NCBI GenBank assembly: GCA_018823175.1
Contig: JAHJIY010000067.1
Coordinates: forward strand, 1 to 64,000
Direction of reading: 5' to 3'
DNA from: Pseudomonadota bacterium
Lineage (GTDB): Bacteria; Desulfobacterota; Desulfobulbia; Desulfobulbales; JAHJIY01
DNA length: 64,000 nucleotides
In this document: positions 38,394 through 48,447 of the stretch, piece after piece
Position numbering within the stretch: position 1 is the first letter of the stretch
How the letters are laid out: each line of letters opens with the position of its first letter
The notes under the pieces: model-generated
What the model was told of the DNA's origin: nothing
What the model saw: only the letters and a program-made list of their open reading frames with translations
Databases searched by the model: none
Program-made: the position numbers and the translations under genes

Positions 38394-39971
38394 TTAGTGG
38401 GTACACCTTAATTTTTCAAGGTCTTGTGCAAAGTCAAAAGAATCGTCGTGCTCTTGCTGGTGACATCTCAGACAAATTGATTCATTTGGACTTGCCATGT
38501 TGAATTCCTTTGGGTTTCCTGAGTGTTTTTTCCCTGGACCATGGCAGGTTTCGCAACCGACTTGTTGTAACGTCGGAGGTAGTGCGAGGGCAAAGCTTTC
38601 AGCGCCGGTTTCGATCCCTGTGACATGACAGGCTATACATGAGCGGTCAAACTGCTGCCCTTTCCTGACCAGAGTCATATAGGCCCCGGCATGTCGGCTG
38701 TCTTGCCAACCTTTGGCCTGATTGGCGTGACAAGTAGAACATTTCAGCCAACCGACGTAAGCGAAATCTTCCGGTAAGATATTTTTGTTAACGGACGTAT
38801 CTGCTTTCTGGCTTGATGCTTTACCGGCCAGATTTATTTTCCTTTTCGTTTCATGGACTATCTTAAGTACCTCCTCGTGATCAGGGGATGAAATCTGCAT
38901 CGGAAAATATTGGTTTTTATAGGTGGATAATGTCTTTCCTTGTGGTTTCTCTAACTCTGCCATTTTCTCCAACATGCTGATTTCTTTTGATACTTCCTCC
39001 GCCATTTTAATGAAACCCTGGTAGCGGTCATCTTCCTTTGGAGTTTGGTTTTTCTCCAGTCTCTTTAACTGCCAGTTTATCCGATCCAGGGAATTTTTCT
39101 TTTCAACCATAAGCTCAGATGAAGCGTGTTCCCATTTTCCAGAGGTACCCCATTTGATTTGCAACCAGCCAAAATATTTTCCTTGTTTGGCACTGCTGCA
39201 TAATAGGGTGTTGTTTTCGAGGCGGGGTTTCATTGCCGAGTTGTTTGGTTCAGAGGTAATGATTAGATTGATTGCCGGGAATTTATTCGCAATTTCAATA
39301 TTTTGTTTGAGGGTAAGGCTTGAGAGTAACACGATAAAATCACTTTCCCTCGATAGATTATGGACCAGAGTTGGCAGAATGTTTTGCCATGGTTCTATCG
39401 TCATGTTTGCGTCAGGAGTAATGGCGGATGGTTGGCGGTCATCAGTTAGGCCGATGATTGCCGTGTTTATCTCGCCGATTCTCCGTGATATTGATGGGGT
39501 GAAAACAGGTTTGCCCGTCAATTTGCTCACGATGTTAGCGCTTAGCCAGGTAAACTTGGATTGTTCCACAATATTTTTAAAAAAATCCAGGCCGTTTGCC
39601 AAGTCCTGGCGGGCAATTCCTACTGCGTCGTAACCCATTATGTTATAGGCTTGAACTATGCCTTCAGCGGTTATTTGCGCCTGCTCGACTCTAGAGGGTA
39701 GCAGATTCGTATCTTTAAATAAAAGACCGCCTCCGTCGACCGTGAGGTGCGGTAGCTGATGTTCATCGCGTAATTTTTTAATTTGATAGCCTTTTTTGGA
39801 CAGACCGCCCAATTGATTAGTTTTTCAACCGCAGGGCTCGATCTCGCCGAGGACGTCATTTGAGTAAAAGACCATGAATTCCTGATCGCTTGTGGCAGCT
39901 GTTGCTTTGCCTGAAAAAGGAAAGATTGAGCTGATGATTGCAAATATCAAAAGGTAGGTGGCTCTTTGCAT
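38394..39971 (-). CDS. Putative selenoprotein: exported metallophosphatase (UshA)-like domain fused to a tetrahaem cytochrome c; Sec at residue 49 (TGA 39825-39827)
   Basis: ATG at 39971 with AGGAG ribosome-binding site; signal peptide MQRATYLLIFAIISSIFPFSGKATA; reading frame continuous across one TGA into the track ORF 38394-39812; four CxxCH motifs (CSTCH, CIACH, CETCH, CLRCH). Confidence 0.75.
39795..39827 (-). promoter_or_regulatory. Candidate bacterial SECIS element
   Basis: TGA AAAACTAATCAA TTGGGC-GGTCT-GTCCAA: 6-bp stem (one G-U), GGUCU apical loop 19-23 nt after the TGA. Confidence 0.7.
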
Positions 39972-40056
39972 GTTAATTTACTCCTGATGGCTGTGAAGTG
40001 ATTCTTTTAGCTGAGGTTAACCTTTAGGACTAGTAATGCTATATAAAGAGATAATG

Positions 40057-41403
40057 CTATTTATCATTTTGTTTACTTCTAGGCAATAACGACTTTCGTT
40101 CGGCAAGGATTTTGTGCCATTTGTTTAACCGGTCTTTTATGATGGCTTCATGTCCACGATTGGTCGGGTGATAGAATTTTTTACCCTTTAGTTCTGGTGG
40201 AAGATGATCCTGCATTACCACAGCATCCGGCTGGTCATGAGCATATTTGTAACCCTTGCCGTAGTCCAGTTTTTTCATCAGATTGGTCGGAGCGTTTCGT
40301 AAGTGTTTGGGGACCGGCAGGGTGCCTGTATTATTGATTAGCTTTTTGGCATCTGAGTAAGCAACGTATGTCGCATTGCTTTTAGGGGCAGTGGCCAGGT
40401 AGATTACAGCTTGGGCCAGGGCTAGTTCTCCTTCCGGTGATCCAAGAGTATGATAACTTTCTCGGGCGCTTATTGTTAATCCCAAGGCTTGGGGATCTGC
40501 GTTACCTATGTCCTCGGAGGCGAAACGGATAAGACGACGCGCAAGGTAAAGGGGGTCTTCCCCGGCCATCAGCATTCTGGTCAGCCAGTAAAGTGAACCG
40601 TCGGGATCGCTGTCCCGCAGACTTTTGTGCAGAGCGGAGATCAGATTGTAATGTTCCTCCCCGTATGCATCGTAGCGCAGACTTTTTCGCTGGATCGCCT
40701 CTTCGATGTTTTGCAGTTCGATGATGATTTTCCCGTCTTTATTGGTTGGGGTTAATGATACTGCGATTTCAAGACTGTTCAAGGCGCTGCGAGCATCACC
40801 GTCTGAAGTGTCGGCCAGATGGTCTAAGGCTGTTTTTTCGATCTGGATGTCCAGTTTCTGGAAGCCGTTTTCCTGATCGTGCAAGGTACTGATTAATATT
40901 TGTTTCAAGTTGTCAGAGGTAAGAGGATTTAAAACCAGGACTCGACACCTGGAGAGGAGCGGGGCAATTACTTGGAAGGACGGGTTTTCGGTGGTGGCTC
41001 CGATCAGGGTCAGAAGTCCGCTTTCCACGTGGGGCAGGAAACTGTCTTGTTGGCTTCGGTTAAACCGGTGAATCTCGTCCACGAAAAGGATGGTGTCGAG
41101 ATTTTTTTTCTTTCGAAGCTCTTCAGCAGTGGCCACGATTTTTCTTACCTCTTTCACCCCCGAGAGTACGGCCGAGAAAAACACAAACTCCGCTTTGGCA
41201 TTTTCGGCCAGGATGCGGGCCAGGGTTGTCTTGCCGGTCCCAGGAGGACCCCAGAAAATCAGGGATGGGATGTGATGTTCGTTCATCAGGCGATTTAGTA
41301 GCTTTCCTTCACCTAAAAGATGTTCCTGACCGACGAATTTGTCAATTGACTTCGGCCTCATTCTTTCAGCCAGAGGTATGCTTGATTTGTTATTCATAGT
41401 CAT
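40057..41403 (-). CDS. rarA: Replication-associated recombination protein A (MgsA/RarA)
   Basis: [58 protein letters not shown]. Confidence 0.95.
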   Translation of the reverse strand: MTMNNKSSIPLAERMRPKSIDKFVGQEHLLGEGKLLNRLMNEHHIPSLIFWGPPGTGKTTLARILAENAKAEFVFFSAVLSGVKEVRKIVATAEELRKKKNLDTILFVDEIHRFNRSQQDSFLPHVESGLLTLIGATTENPSFQVIAPLLSRCRVLVLNPLTSDNLKQILISTLHDQENGFQKLDIQIEKTALDHLADTSDGDARSALNSLEIAVSLTPTNKDGKIIIELQNIEEAIQRKSLRYDAYGEEHYNLISALHKSLRDSDPDGSLYWLTRMLMAGEDPLYLARRLIRFASEDIGNADPQALGLTISARESYHTLGSPEGELALAQAVIYLATAPKSNATYVAYSDAKKLINNTGTLPVPKHLRNAPTNLMKKLDYGKGYKYAHDQPDAVVMQDHLPPELKGKKFYHPTNRGHEAIIKDRLNKWHKILAERKSLLPRSKQNDK

Positions 41404-41418
41404 AGGTGAGAGAAAAAA

Positions 41419-42222
41419 TTATCCGGCTAATGAAATTATGCGCTCGGCTAGTCTTTCGGCGGTAAATACCAGGGTTTCTAAATCAAGGTAGTTTAGCACA
41501 TTATCTCTGAACAGGATCTTAGTTTTAGAGGCAAAACCTTCGTTTGGTTCCGCTTCCCAGTAAAGTAGATATAGAGGGACCTTTGGCAGAACGGGGAAGA
41601 TCATTCCGGCCGAGGCGTTGTTTTCATGAGTGGCTTCTATCGCATTTAGTGATGTGCAAATTTTGATAATTTGCTCAAGGTTCAGATTGGAAAAATATCT
41701 GGAGATTGGTTCTTCGGCATAGATGGCCAGGGTCTTTACTTTCGAGATGGTGTTGGGCAGACTCTCAAGTCCGATCCATTCTTGTCCTGGATTATTGTTG
41801 CCCCTTGAATGGACATAATTATATAAGAGAATCTGGTCTCGGGGATCTTCCGGGATCTTGTTGTCGATCAGGATGTCTGTCTTGCTCAGATAAACATTTT
41901 GTGCAAGATATTGGAAGATGAGAGCATCCTTGTTTTGTATGTCATCTTGTGCGCCCAAAGGAGAGGCGATAGCGGAAAAATCAATGACTGCGACCTTGCT
42001 CTTCAGGTATTCGATTAACTGTAGATTTTTTTGGCGAGGTATATCTTCAAGATTATGGGCCTCTGGAATAGTGAGATTAAGATCGGTCAGGTCAAGGAAA
42101 GGGCATTTCCCTGGTGATACCCCTGTTTTAGTGACAGCTGCGGCAAAGGCCAGGCATGTGAGATAACCACATTTTCCACAGTTGTTTTTAGGTGTTTTGC
42201 TGACGATTTCTAAAGGGTTCAA
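41419..42222 (-). CDS. DUF3786 protein with CoFeSP-type 4Fe-4S motif
   Basis: CGKCGYLTCLAFAAAVTKTGVSPGKCPFL. Confidence 0.8.
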   Translation of the reverse strand: MNPLEIVSKTPKNNCGKCGYLTCLAFAAAVTKTGVSPGKCPFLDLTDLNLTIPEAHNLEDIPRQKNLQLIEYLKSKVAVIDFSAIASPLGAQDDIQNKDALIFQYLAQNVYLSKTDILIDNKIPEDPRDQILLYNYVHSRGNNNPGQEWIGLESLPNTISKVKTLAIYAEEPISRYFSNLNLEQIIKICTSLNAIEATHENNASAGMIFPVLPKVPLYLLYWEAEPNEGFASKTKILFRDNVLNYLDLETLVFTAERLAERIISLAG

Positions 42223-42421
42223 TGCCAGACTCTAACCTTCTGAGCGAGGAATTAACGATTTAATTAATTCCAGAGGGATTAGTTTGTAATATTTTTCAGG
42301 TTTGAAATTGGCAGGTTTAAAATATCCAAGCCTTAAATCTGATCCAATCTTGGCATGACAAAATTATTTAAAGATAGACAAGATAAATCGTAAAGTTGAG
42401 GTCGTAACTGTATTGTACAGA

Positions 42422-42922
42422 TTATTTGTCTAACAGTGATTTAACCTTTGGCGTCGCTTCCTTGGGGGCAGGAAGAGGTGGAGTTGAACTCCCTTGGATT
42501 AATTGCAGTCCTTGTTGGCTGGCCCGGATTTCTCCATTAAGGATTCCACCGGACTCTACAGAGAGGTCGGTTGTCTCAAGTCGTCCGTTTAGAATACCGC
42601 CTTTTTTCAGGTGTAATTTTTTGACTTTCATGTTGCCGTCAACCTGACCGTGGCAAACAACCACTGATGACTCAATATCTCCGGCGATGTTACCGGTATC
42701 GCTTACGATAAGATATTCTCCTACAACATTTCCTTCGATATTCCCGTCAACTCTGATCTTGCCTTCAAAGGAAATGTCGCCGATGATGGTCATTCCTTTG
42801 CCAATAATACTGGAAATTGCAGAATTATCTGCAGCAAGGGTCTCGGTATTTTCTTTCTTTTTAAATATGCTCATATTTCCCAAGAGTGTCGAGGTGGAGT
42901 TGGAATGGTTAACCATTATCAA
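42422..42922 (-). CDS. Bactofilin (polymer-forming cytoskeletal protein)
   Basis: SIIGKGMTIIGDISFEGKIRVDGNIEGNVVGEYLIVSDTGNIAGDI. Confidence 0.93.
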   Translation of the reverse strand: MIMVNHSNSTSTLLGNMSIFKKKENTETLAADNSAISSIIGKGMTIIGDISFEGKIRVDGNIEGNVVGEYLIVSDTGNIAGDIESSVVVCHGQVDGNMKVKKLHLKKGGILNGRLETTDLSVESGGILNGEIRASQQGLQLIQGSSTPPLPAPKEATPKVKSLLDK

Positions 42923-43781
42923 GAGATAGATATCTGGCGATTTTCATGAATTTGATCGGGTTAATTGATTTTGCTTTGTATCTGATTTCATAGTGGAGGT
43001 GAGGACCAGTACTTCTGCCTGTATTGCCTACCAGACTTATTACTTGACCCCGCTCTACCAGATCGCCTTTTTTGACTAGTAATTTTTTGTTGTGCGCATA
43101 GATAGTCTCAAATGATTTGCCATGATCAATTTTTACATACCAGCCATAAGTGTTGTTGTAGCCTCGATCTGTTACTACGCCAGCAGCGGTACACCTTACC
43201 TCGGTGCCAATCTGGGAGACGAGATCCAGTCCTGAATGGAAGGCTGATTTCTGGTTTAATGGGTCGATCCGGCGACCATATTTTGATGAAATTCGCCCAA
43301 ACACAGGATATCCAAGTGGAATGGGTTTGATTGTATCAAGGTTGCGGTCAACTTTGAAGATTAGGTCTTCGTAAGTTTCGTCTGATAAGCTTTCAAAGGG
43401 ACCACCGCTGTTTTCCTGACTATCTGTCGGCTGAGGTGGCACGATTTCGAGGGTGTCGAGGATTGTATCGATCATTTGGCTGCGGTGGTTAAGTTCACCA
43501 TACGCTCCATTGAGCTGGGCTTTTTTCTCTTCTTCCAGGGTTAAAACCTGGGTCCTGAGTTTTTCTTTTTGAGAAGTGGTTGAGGACAGGTTTTCTTCGA
43601 TGTTGACCAAGCGGGATTTGAGGTCGAAATTTTCTATGGAATATTTTATGCCGGCAATAGTTGAAACAATAAAAATAAGAGACACGATGATCAATATTGA
43701 TTTCATCCATGCCTTGGAAAGTACAAAGCAATTTGCGTTACCTTCTTCACTGGTAACTATGATATGAAGTTTTTGATTCAT
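42909..43781 (-). CDS. M23-family peptidase
   Basis: GRISSKYGRRIDPLNQKSAFHSGLDLVSQIGTEV...GNTGRSTGPHLHYEIRY. Confidence 0.93.
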   Translation of the reverse strand: MNQKLHIIVTSEEGNANCFVLSKAWMKSILIIVSLIFIVSTIAGIKYSIENFDLKSRLVNIEENLSSTTSQKEKLRTQVLTLEEEKKAQLNGAYGELNHRSQMIDTILDTLEIVPPQPTDSQENSGGPFESLSDETYEDLIFKVDRNLDTIKPIPLGYPVFGRISSKYGRRIDPLNQKSAFHSGLDLVSQIGTEVRCTAAGVVTDRGYNNTYGWYVKIDHGKSFETIYAHNKKLLVKKGDLVERGQVISLVGNTGRSTGPHLHYEIRYKAKSINPIKFMKIARYLSLDNG

Positions 43782-43971
43782 ATGTGAAGTTTACTAATTA
43801 TAAACATTTCTCTTCTTTCAAGATCTCAATAATGGAAAAAACGTCAATAATTAAAACAGGTAAAATTGTAAAAGTCAAATTTTGATTCATATTTTGTCGA
43901 GATTAGAGTGTTGCCTTGTTTAAATTACGATTTTTTATCCCATTGATTTGTTTTAGCTGTTTGCTTGGCAT

Positions 43972-44742
43972 CTAGCAGAAAACTACCAGCGCGGTTATGT
44001 TGTCGTTACCGCCTGCTTCATTTGCCTGTTTTATAAGTGACTCGCAAGCCTCTTTTGGTGATTCGGCACTCTGAATGGTTTTATGGATTTGCTGATCGTC
44101 TACCATTGACCATAATCCATCGGAACAAAGAAGTATTCTGTCGCCAGAGTCTATATCCATAGAGTGATATTCCGGGTCTTCCGGGAACGGATAGCCAATG
44201 ACCCTGGTTACAACATGGCGGGGCGGCAGGGAGGCAAATGCGCTGTTTTTTCGTAGTTCTTCACTTACTTGGGCCAGGGATGTGTGGTCGTTGGTTATCT
44301 GGAATATTTCATTTTTTGTTATCAAGTAACAACGAGCATCGCCGACATGACAGGTATGCAAGGTGTTGTTGTCAATCATGCATGCCACCAGGGTGCATCC
44401 CATGCCGTGCATGGAATCATTTTCCGTGGCCATTTTTATTACCATCTTGTTGGTCTGATTGAAGGAGTTGCAGAAGGAATGTCTGGTTTCTGCGGGATTG
44501 CCTCTCATCTTACTGACTTTTTTGTTGTTAAAAAAACTTATCAGGTTTTTGATCGTTATCTGGCTGGCAATTTCACCGGCATTATGTCCGCCCATACCGT
44601 CGGCAACTAAAAATATATTATGGGCAAGGATAATGCCGAAGCTGTCCTGATTATTACTTCTGACCAGACCGGTGTCGGTCAAGCCATAAGAGTTCAATTT
44701 TCTTGCCGGAGGGCGAAATAATCTTCTGAAAAAATTTATCAT
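43972..44742 (-). CDS. PP2C-family Ser/Thr phosphatase
   Basis: DTGLVRSNNQDSFGI, LVADGMGGHNAGEIAS, CHVGDARCYL, GDRILLCSDGLW, NDNITALVV. Confidence 0.93.
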   Translation of the reverse strand: MINFFRRLFRPPARKLNSYGLTDTGLVRSNNQDSFGIILAHNIFLVADGMGGHNAGEIASQITIKNLISFFNNKKVSKMRGNPAETRHSFCNSFNQTNKMVIKMATENDSMHGMGCTLVACMIDNNTLHTCHVGDARCYLITKNEIFQITNDHTSLAQVSEELRKNSAFASLPPRHVVTRVIGYPFPEDPEYHSMDIDSGDRILLCSDGLWSMVDDQQIHKTIQSAESPKEACESLIKQANEAGGNDNITALVVFC

Positions 44743-44861
44743 GAAAATAGGCCATGGTGATGTGTTTTGCAGACAATTTTATAATATTTGACTCTTTCTG
44801 GTTTTTTTGGGAAGCATAATTTTTTCTTTATAAGAAAAATCGGTCTTAATGAGACGCGGGT

Positions 44862-47339
44862 TTAGAAATTATTAAAGTTTAATTCATATATAACCATAAC
44901 CAGTAAAATTGCGCCATCCTGACGACCTGCCAGGAAAATATGTGGTTTAGGGCCATGGGCCAGGCTGCATATGCCATCGCCTCTGCCGTCAAATATCAGC
45001 CGGCACTCCCCTGTTTCACTGTCCCAAATTTTTATGATATCATCTTCACAGCCGGAAACTATGTTCTGCAGATCAGGTAACAAACACGCCGAGGTAATAG
45101 CTTCTTCATGGGATTTGATGGATTTGAGCAGTCGACCTGTATGTCTTTCCCAGACTTTAAGAAAGCCGTCGGCTCCGGCTGAAATAAATTTTTTGCCGCT
45201 GCCGCCGGAAGATAACGCCACAACCGGCAGAGAATGGCCATCAATAATTTTGATGCATTCCTGGCTGTCGGCTTCCCAGAAATAAAGATTTCCTTCTTCG
45301 CTGCCGCTGATCAGGTCCATTCCATTGTCAAAAAAAGTCAGAGATCTTAAGGTTCCTTTTCCCTGGCTTCGTTCAAGGGGTTCCATGTTTTTTACCAGAC
45401 TGTGCATCTTTAAGACCCCATGGGCGCCGCCTGAGGCTATATTTTTGCCATCAGGACTGAAGGCAAGAGACCAAACCGGTCCTTTCTGAGAAATTGTCGA
45501 AAAACTCCGGCCTGATTTTGTTTCCCAAACGGTTATTGTTCCATCATCAGTGCCAATCGCCAGGTGTTTTCCGGTTGGACTGACGGCCAGTGATCGGATC
45601 GGGCGGCCTTTTTTCTCGATGACGCTGATTTTTTTTTGGGCACCAAAGTCTCTGATGATTACCCGGCCATCGGAACCGGCAGAGACGATTTTGTGAGTTC
45701 CAGGGATATAGGCCAGGCAGGTTGCCGGACAATTATATCCTTTGAGGATTTTAAGCCTTTGGCCGCCGACTACTTTCGTTTTGGTGCCGGAAGTCAGCAA
45801 CCATTCATAAGCTTTGGTGAAAATCTTATCTTTTCTAAATCCGTTGTTTGTCCATGAGGTAAGAAGAACATTTTGGCACTCAACCGGCCGTTTGCTGGTG
45901 AAATGGTTCAAGATGCTGCGGCGGATTGAGTGATGCAACTGTCCTTCTCTGAACACATCAAGCGAACTTGGCGGGATGCATAGTTTCAATTCCGGGAAGT
46001 TTACTCTTTTTGTGTGGTCCCTGGATGCCTCCCGGCGCATGTCATTTTTGACCTCGGTTGCTAACTCGTCGAGCATCGACATCTGTGGAAGGCGTTTTTT
46101 TACGGCTTCAATTTGTCGTAGAATTCTGGTTGGAGAGACACTCCCTTTTCGCCATTTGAGAAGAATCTCGTTGAAAATGGCTTCGGGTAAAACATCGTTG
46201 ATTTCCAGGGTCTGTTTTAGACTTTTTATCGCTTCTTCTTCCTGGCCGAGTTCAAAAAGCGAAACAGCGTGGTTGTTCAGGCTGTCTGCCCGGAGATCTA
46301 TATCGGTAAGTTCCGCGTAAGGGCAGGGAACTTTGAAAATCTCTGTATATAAGTTGTTTAGAACACTACGTAATTCGATAAAGTTTTCAAATCTGTCATC
46401 TGGGTGGTAGGCTACGCATTTTTTTAACAGTTCTTCCAGGGCCGGAGGAAAATTGATTTTGGGATCGATCGGCAAGGGATTAGGGATATCTGTTTCAATA
46501 TCATTTCTGGTAAATGGTTTTCTGCCGCAGAGCATCAGCCAAAGACAAAGGCCGAATGAAAATATGTCACTACGCTGGTCTATCAGGTGAGAGTCCCTTA
46601 ACTGTTCCGGAGATGCGTAATTGGGGGTTCCCCTAAAGCCGATGGTTGATTCTCGATCTGCCGCATTTTCAGGAAATGGGTTTTCGGAAGTTTCTTTTTT
46701 GCCCTCAAGTTCCTTTCGGTTAAGCAGGATTCCAAAATCAGTGATTTTTAACAGGGCATTTTTGGTGATCAGAACGTTTTGCGGTTTTATATCACGATGA
46801 ATTATTCCTTTTGAGTGGGTGTACTCCATGCCATGGCAAAACTGGACAGCCAGGGAAAGAGCGGTTCGCAGATCTTTGCAGCGACCGCTTAGGATCCATT
46901 CAGCCAGACTGCCGCCATCGACGTATTCTATGAATATATGCGGGATTTTTTCAACGGTGAGGACGTAATAACAGGTTGCAATATTGGGGTGCATCCCCAT
47001 TCTGATCCAGGCATCCGCTTCCGTCAGGATGCGTTTCATTCCTTCTTGGTCGGCCAGAACTTCAGGCCGGGGAGATTTGATTGCTATTTTAACGCCCCAA
47101 CCTAAATGCTCGGAGATGAAGACGTGGCCCATGGAACCGGACATTATTTTCTCGATCCGATAGCGATCCATAATGATATCGCCGGGACGCCAGCCGACAC
47201 TGGCAGTTATGTCTGGTAATGAATTTTCCCCAAGCTTTTCGGTCTTCCCGGGTATGTTGCTGATTAAATCAGGGATAAAGCGAGAAGTGACTTTTCTCAA
47301 TCGAGAGAAAAAATTATCAATGAGGTTTTTGGGCATCAT
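44862..47339 (-). CDS. Ser/Thr protein kinase with C-terminal WD40 repeats
   Basis: IIHRDIKPQNVLITKN, ITDFGILL, GTPNYASPEQL; repeated GSDGRVIIRDF / SGCEDDIIKIWD. Confidence 0.92.
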   Translation of the reverse strand: MMPKNLIDNFFSRLRKVTSRFIPDLISNIPGKTEKLGENSLPDITASVGWRPGDIIMDRYRIEKIMSGSMGHVFISEHLGWGVKIAIKSPRPEVLADQEGMKRILTEADAWIRMGMHPNIATCYYVLTVEKIPHIFIEYVDGGSLAEWILSGRCKDLRTALSLAVQFCHGMEYTHSKGIIHRDIKPQNVLITKNALLKITDFGILLNRKELEGKKETSENPFPENAADRESTIGFRGTPNYASPEQLRDSHLIDQRSDIFSFGLCLWLMLCGRKPFTRNDIETDIPNPLPIDPKINFPPALEELLKKCVAYHPDDRFENFIELRSVLNNLYTEIFKVPCPYAELTDIDLRADSLNNHAVSLFELGQEEEAIKSLKQTLEINDVLPEAIFNEILLKWRKGSVSPTRILRQIEAVKKRLPQMSMLDELATEVKNDMRREASRDHTKRVNFPELKLCIPPSSLDVFREGQLHHSIRRSILNHFTSKRPVECQNVLLTSWTNNGFRKDKIFTKAYEWLLTSGTKTKVVGGQRLKILKGYNCPATCLAYIPGTHKIVSAGSDGRVIIRDFGAQKKISVIEKKGRPIRSLAVSPTGKHLAIGTDDGTITVWETKSGRSFSTISQKGPVWSLAFSPDGKNIASGGAHGVLKMHSLVKNMEPLERSQGKGTLRSLTFFDNGMDLISGSEEGNLYFWEADSQECIKIIDGHSLPVVALSSGGSGKKFISAGADGFLKVWERHTGRLLKSIKSHEEAITSACLLPDLQNIVSGCEDDIIKIWDSETGECRLIFDGRGDGICSLAHGPKPHIFLAGRQDGAILLVMVIYELNFNNF

Positions 47340-47439
47340 ATATAAATATTCCCGGAGGGGAAAAGTCCGATTGGTGAAAGTGATATACTTTTACAGCCGA
47401 CCCGGTTACGCCCGATATTTATAAATCTTGCAGGCAGAT

Positions 47440-48138
47440 TTAATCAAATCTGATTCTTGTTCCGCTTATCTCGATAATATCACCTTTTAGTAAGGTCTGT
47501 TCATCATTGATTTTAGCACCGTTAAGCATGATTTTTTTCCAGCCTGATTGCGGGATAAGAAGATAGTCACGGTCTTTTTTTATAATATAACATTGGGTAT
47601 CGGCAACAAACCAGCCTGACATGACCATGTCACATGAACTGCTTTTGCCTATTTTGATACTGTCTTTACCGTCCAGGACTAGTTCGCCGGGGGACGCCGT
47701 GCCGCTGATGACGACCAGCATATGTTCGGCTTTTTTAGGAGATTCTCCGGTGGCTGGTGCTCCTGTTTTAGCTTTTGACCCAACGAAAATTGTGGCATCG
47801 TTCATGTCCATTGCGGCGGAGAAAGAGCCAACTGTGTCCTGGGCTTCAGAATCGGCTGGTTGTAGACGAAATTTTCCTATTTCAATTAAGTCGGTTTTGG
47901 TGATGGGCACGGATGATTCGATTTTTTCTCCGTTAACCTTTGTGCCGTTCAAGCTGTATAGATCGGAGATGAAATAATTCCCTCCTTTGAGCTCAAGGCA
48001 TGAGTGTTCTCTTGAAATAGCGCTGTTGTCGACCATGACATTGGCGCTTTTGCCTCGTCCGATCGAAAGACTTTCACCTTCATTGATGGTAAATCGTTTG
48101 ATAACCCTGTCGTGGAGTGTCAACATCCATTCATCCAT
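47440..48138 (-). CDS. FHA-domain protein (canonical plus divergent FHA)
   Basis: SIGRGKSANVMVDNSAISREHSCLELKGGNYFISDLYSLNGTKVNG; second IKIGKSSSCDMVMSGWFVADTQCYI. Confidence 0.88.
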   Translation of the reverse strand: MDEWMLTLHDRVIKRFTINEGESLSIGRGKSANVMVDNSAISREHSCLELKGGNYFISDLYSLNGTKVNGEKIESSVPITKTDLIEIGKFRLQPADSEAQDTVGSFSAAMDMNDATIFVGSKAKTGAPATGESPKKAEHMLVVISGTASPGELVLDGKDSIKIGKSSSCDMVMSGWFVADTQCYIIKKDRDYLLIPQSGWKKIMLNGAKINDEQTLLKGDIIEISGTRIRFD

Positions 48139-48447
48139 ATTATTGCTCCATATTTTGCTAAGTCGCAGTGCAAATAAGTCTCTTCGTATGCATATTTAAG
48201 CGAATCAGCTAATTTGATTAAGTGTTTACCCGCTATGTTTCTGGGATAAGAGAACATATCAATATATTAATACTTGAGATCATTTTACATGAAAAACTTC
48301 TTTTTCAAATAGATGTTTTTGGAAATTGTAAATTTTTATTGTCCAATAACAAATTTAACCATGGGCATCAATCATTATGTATGGCGGAGAAAATTCCGCA
48401 GAATTAGGTTCTATCGATATTTATGTTGATTTTAGACCGGGGATCTG

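Noticed and set aside
38394-39812. Track ORF start at TTG 39812 as the true start
   Set aside because: Would give a multihaem c-type cytochrome with no export signal and would begin inside a conserved-looking EPCGxKTNQLGGL block.
39671-39943. ORF-track protein MQSSAQSFLFQAKQQ... as a separate gene
   Set aside because: Out of frame with the signal-peptide/EPCG-U frame; no ribosome-binding site; best explained as a shadow of the selenoprotein 5' end.
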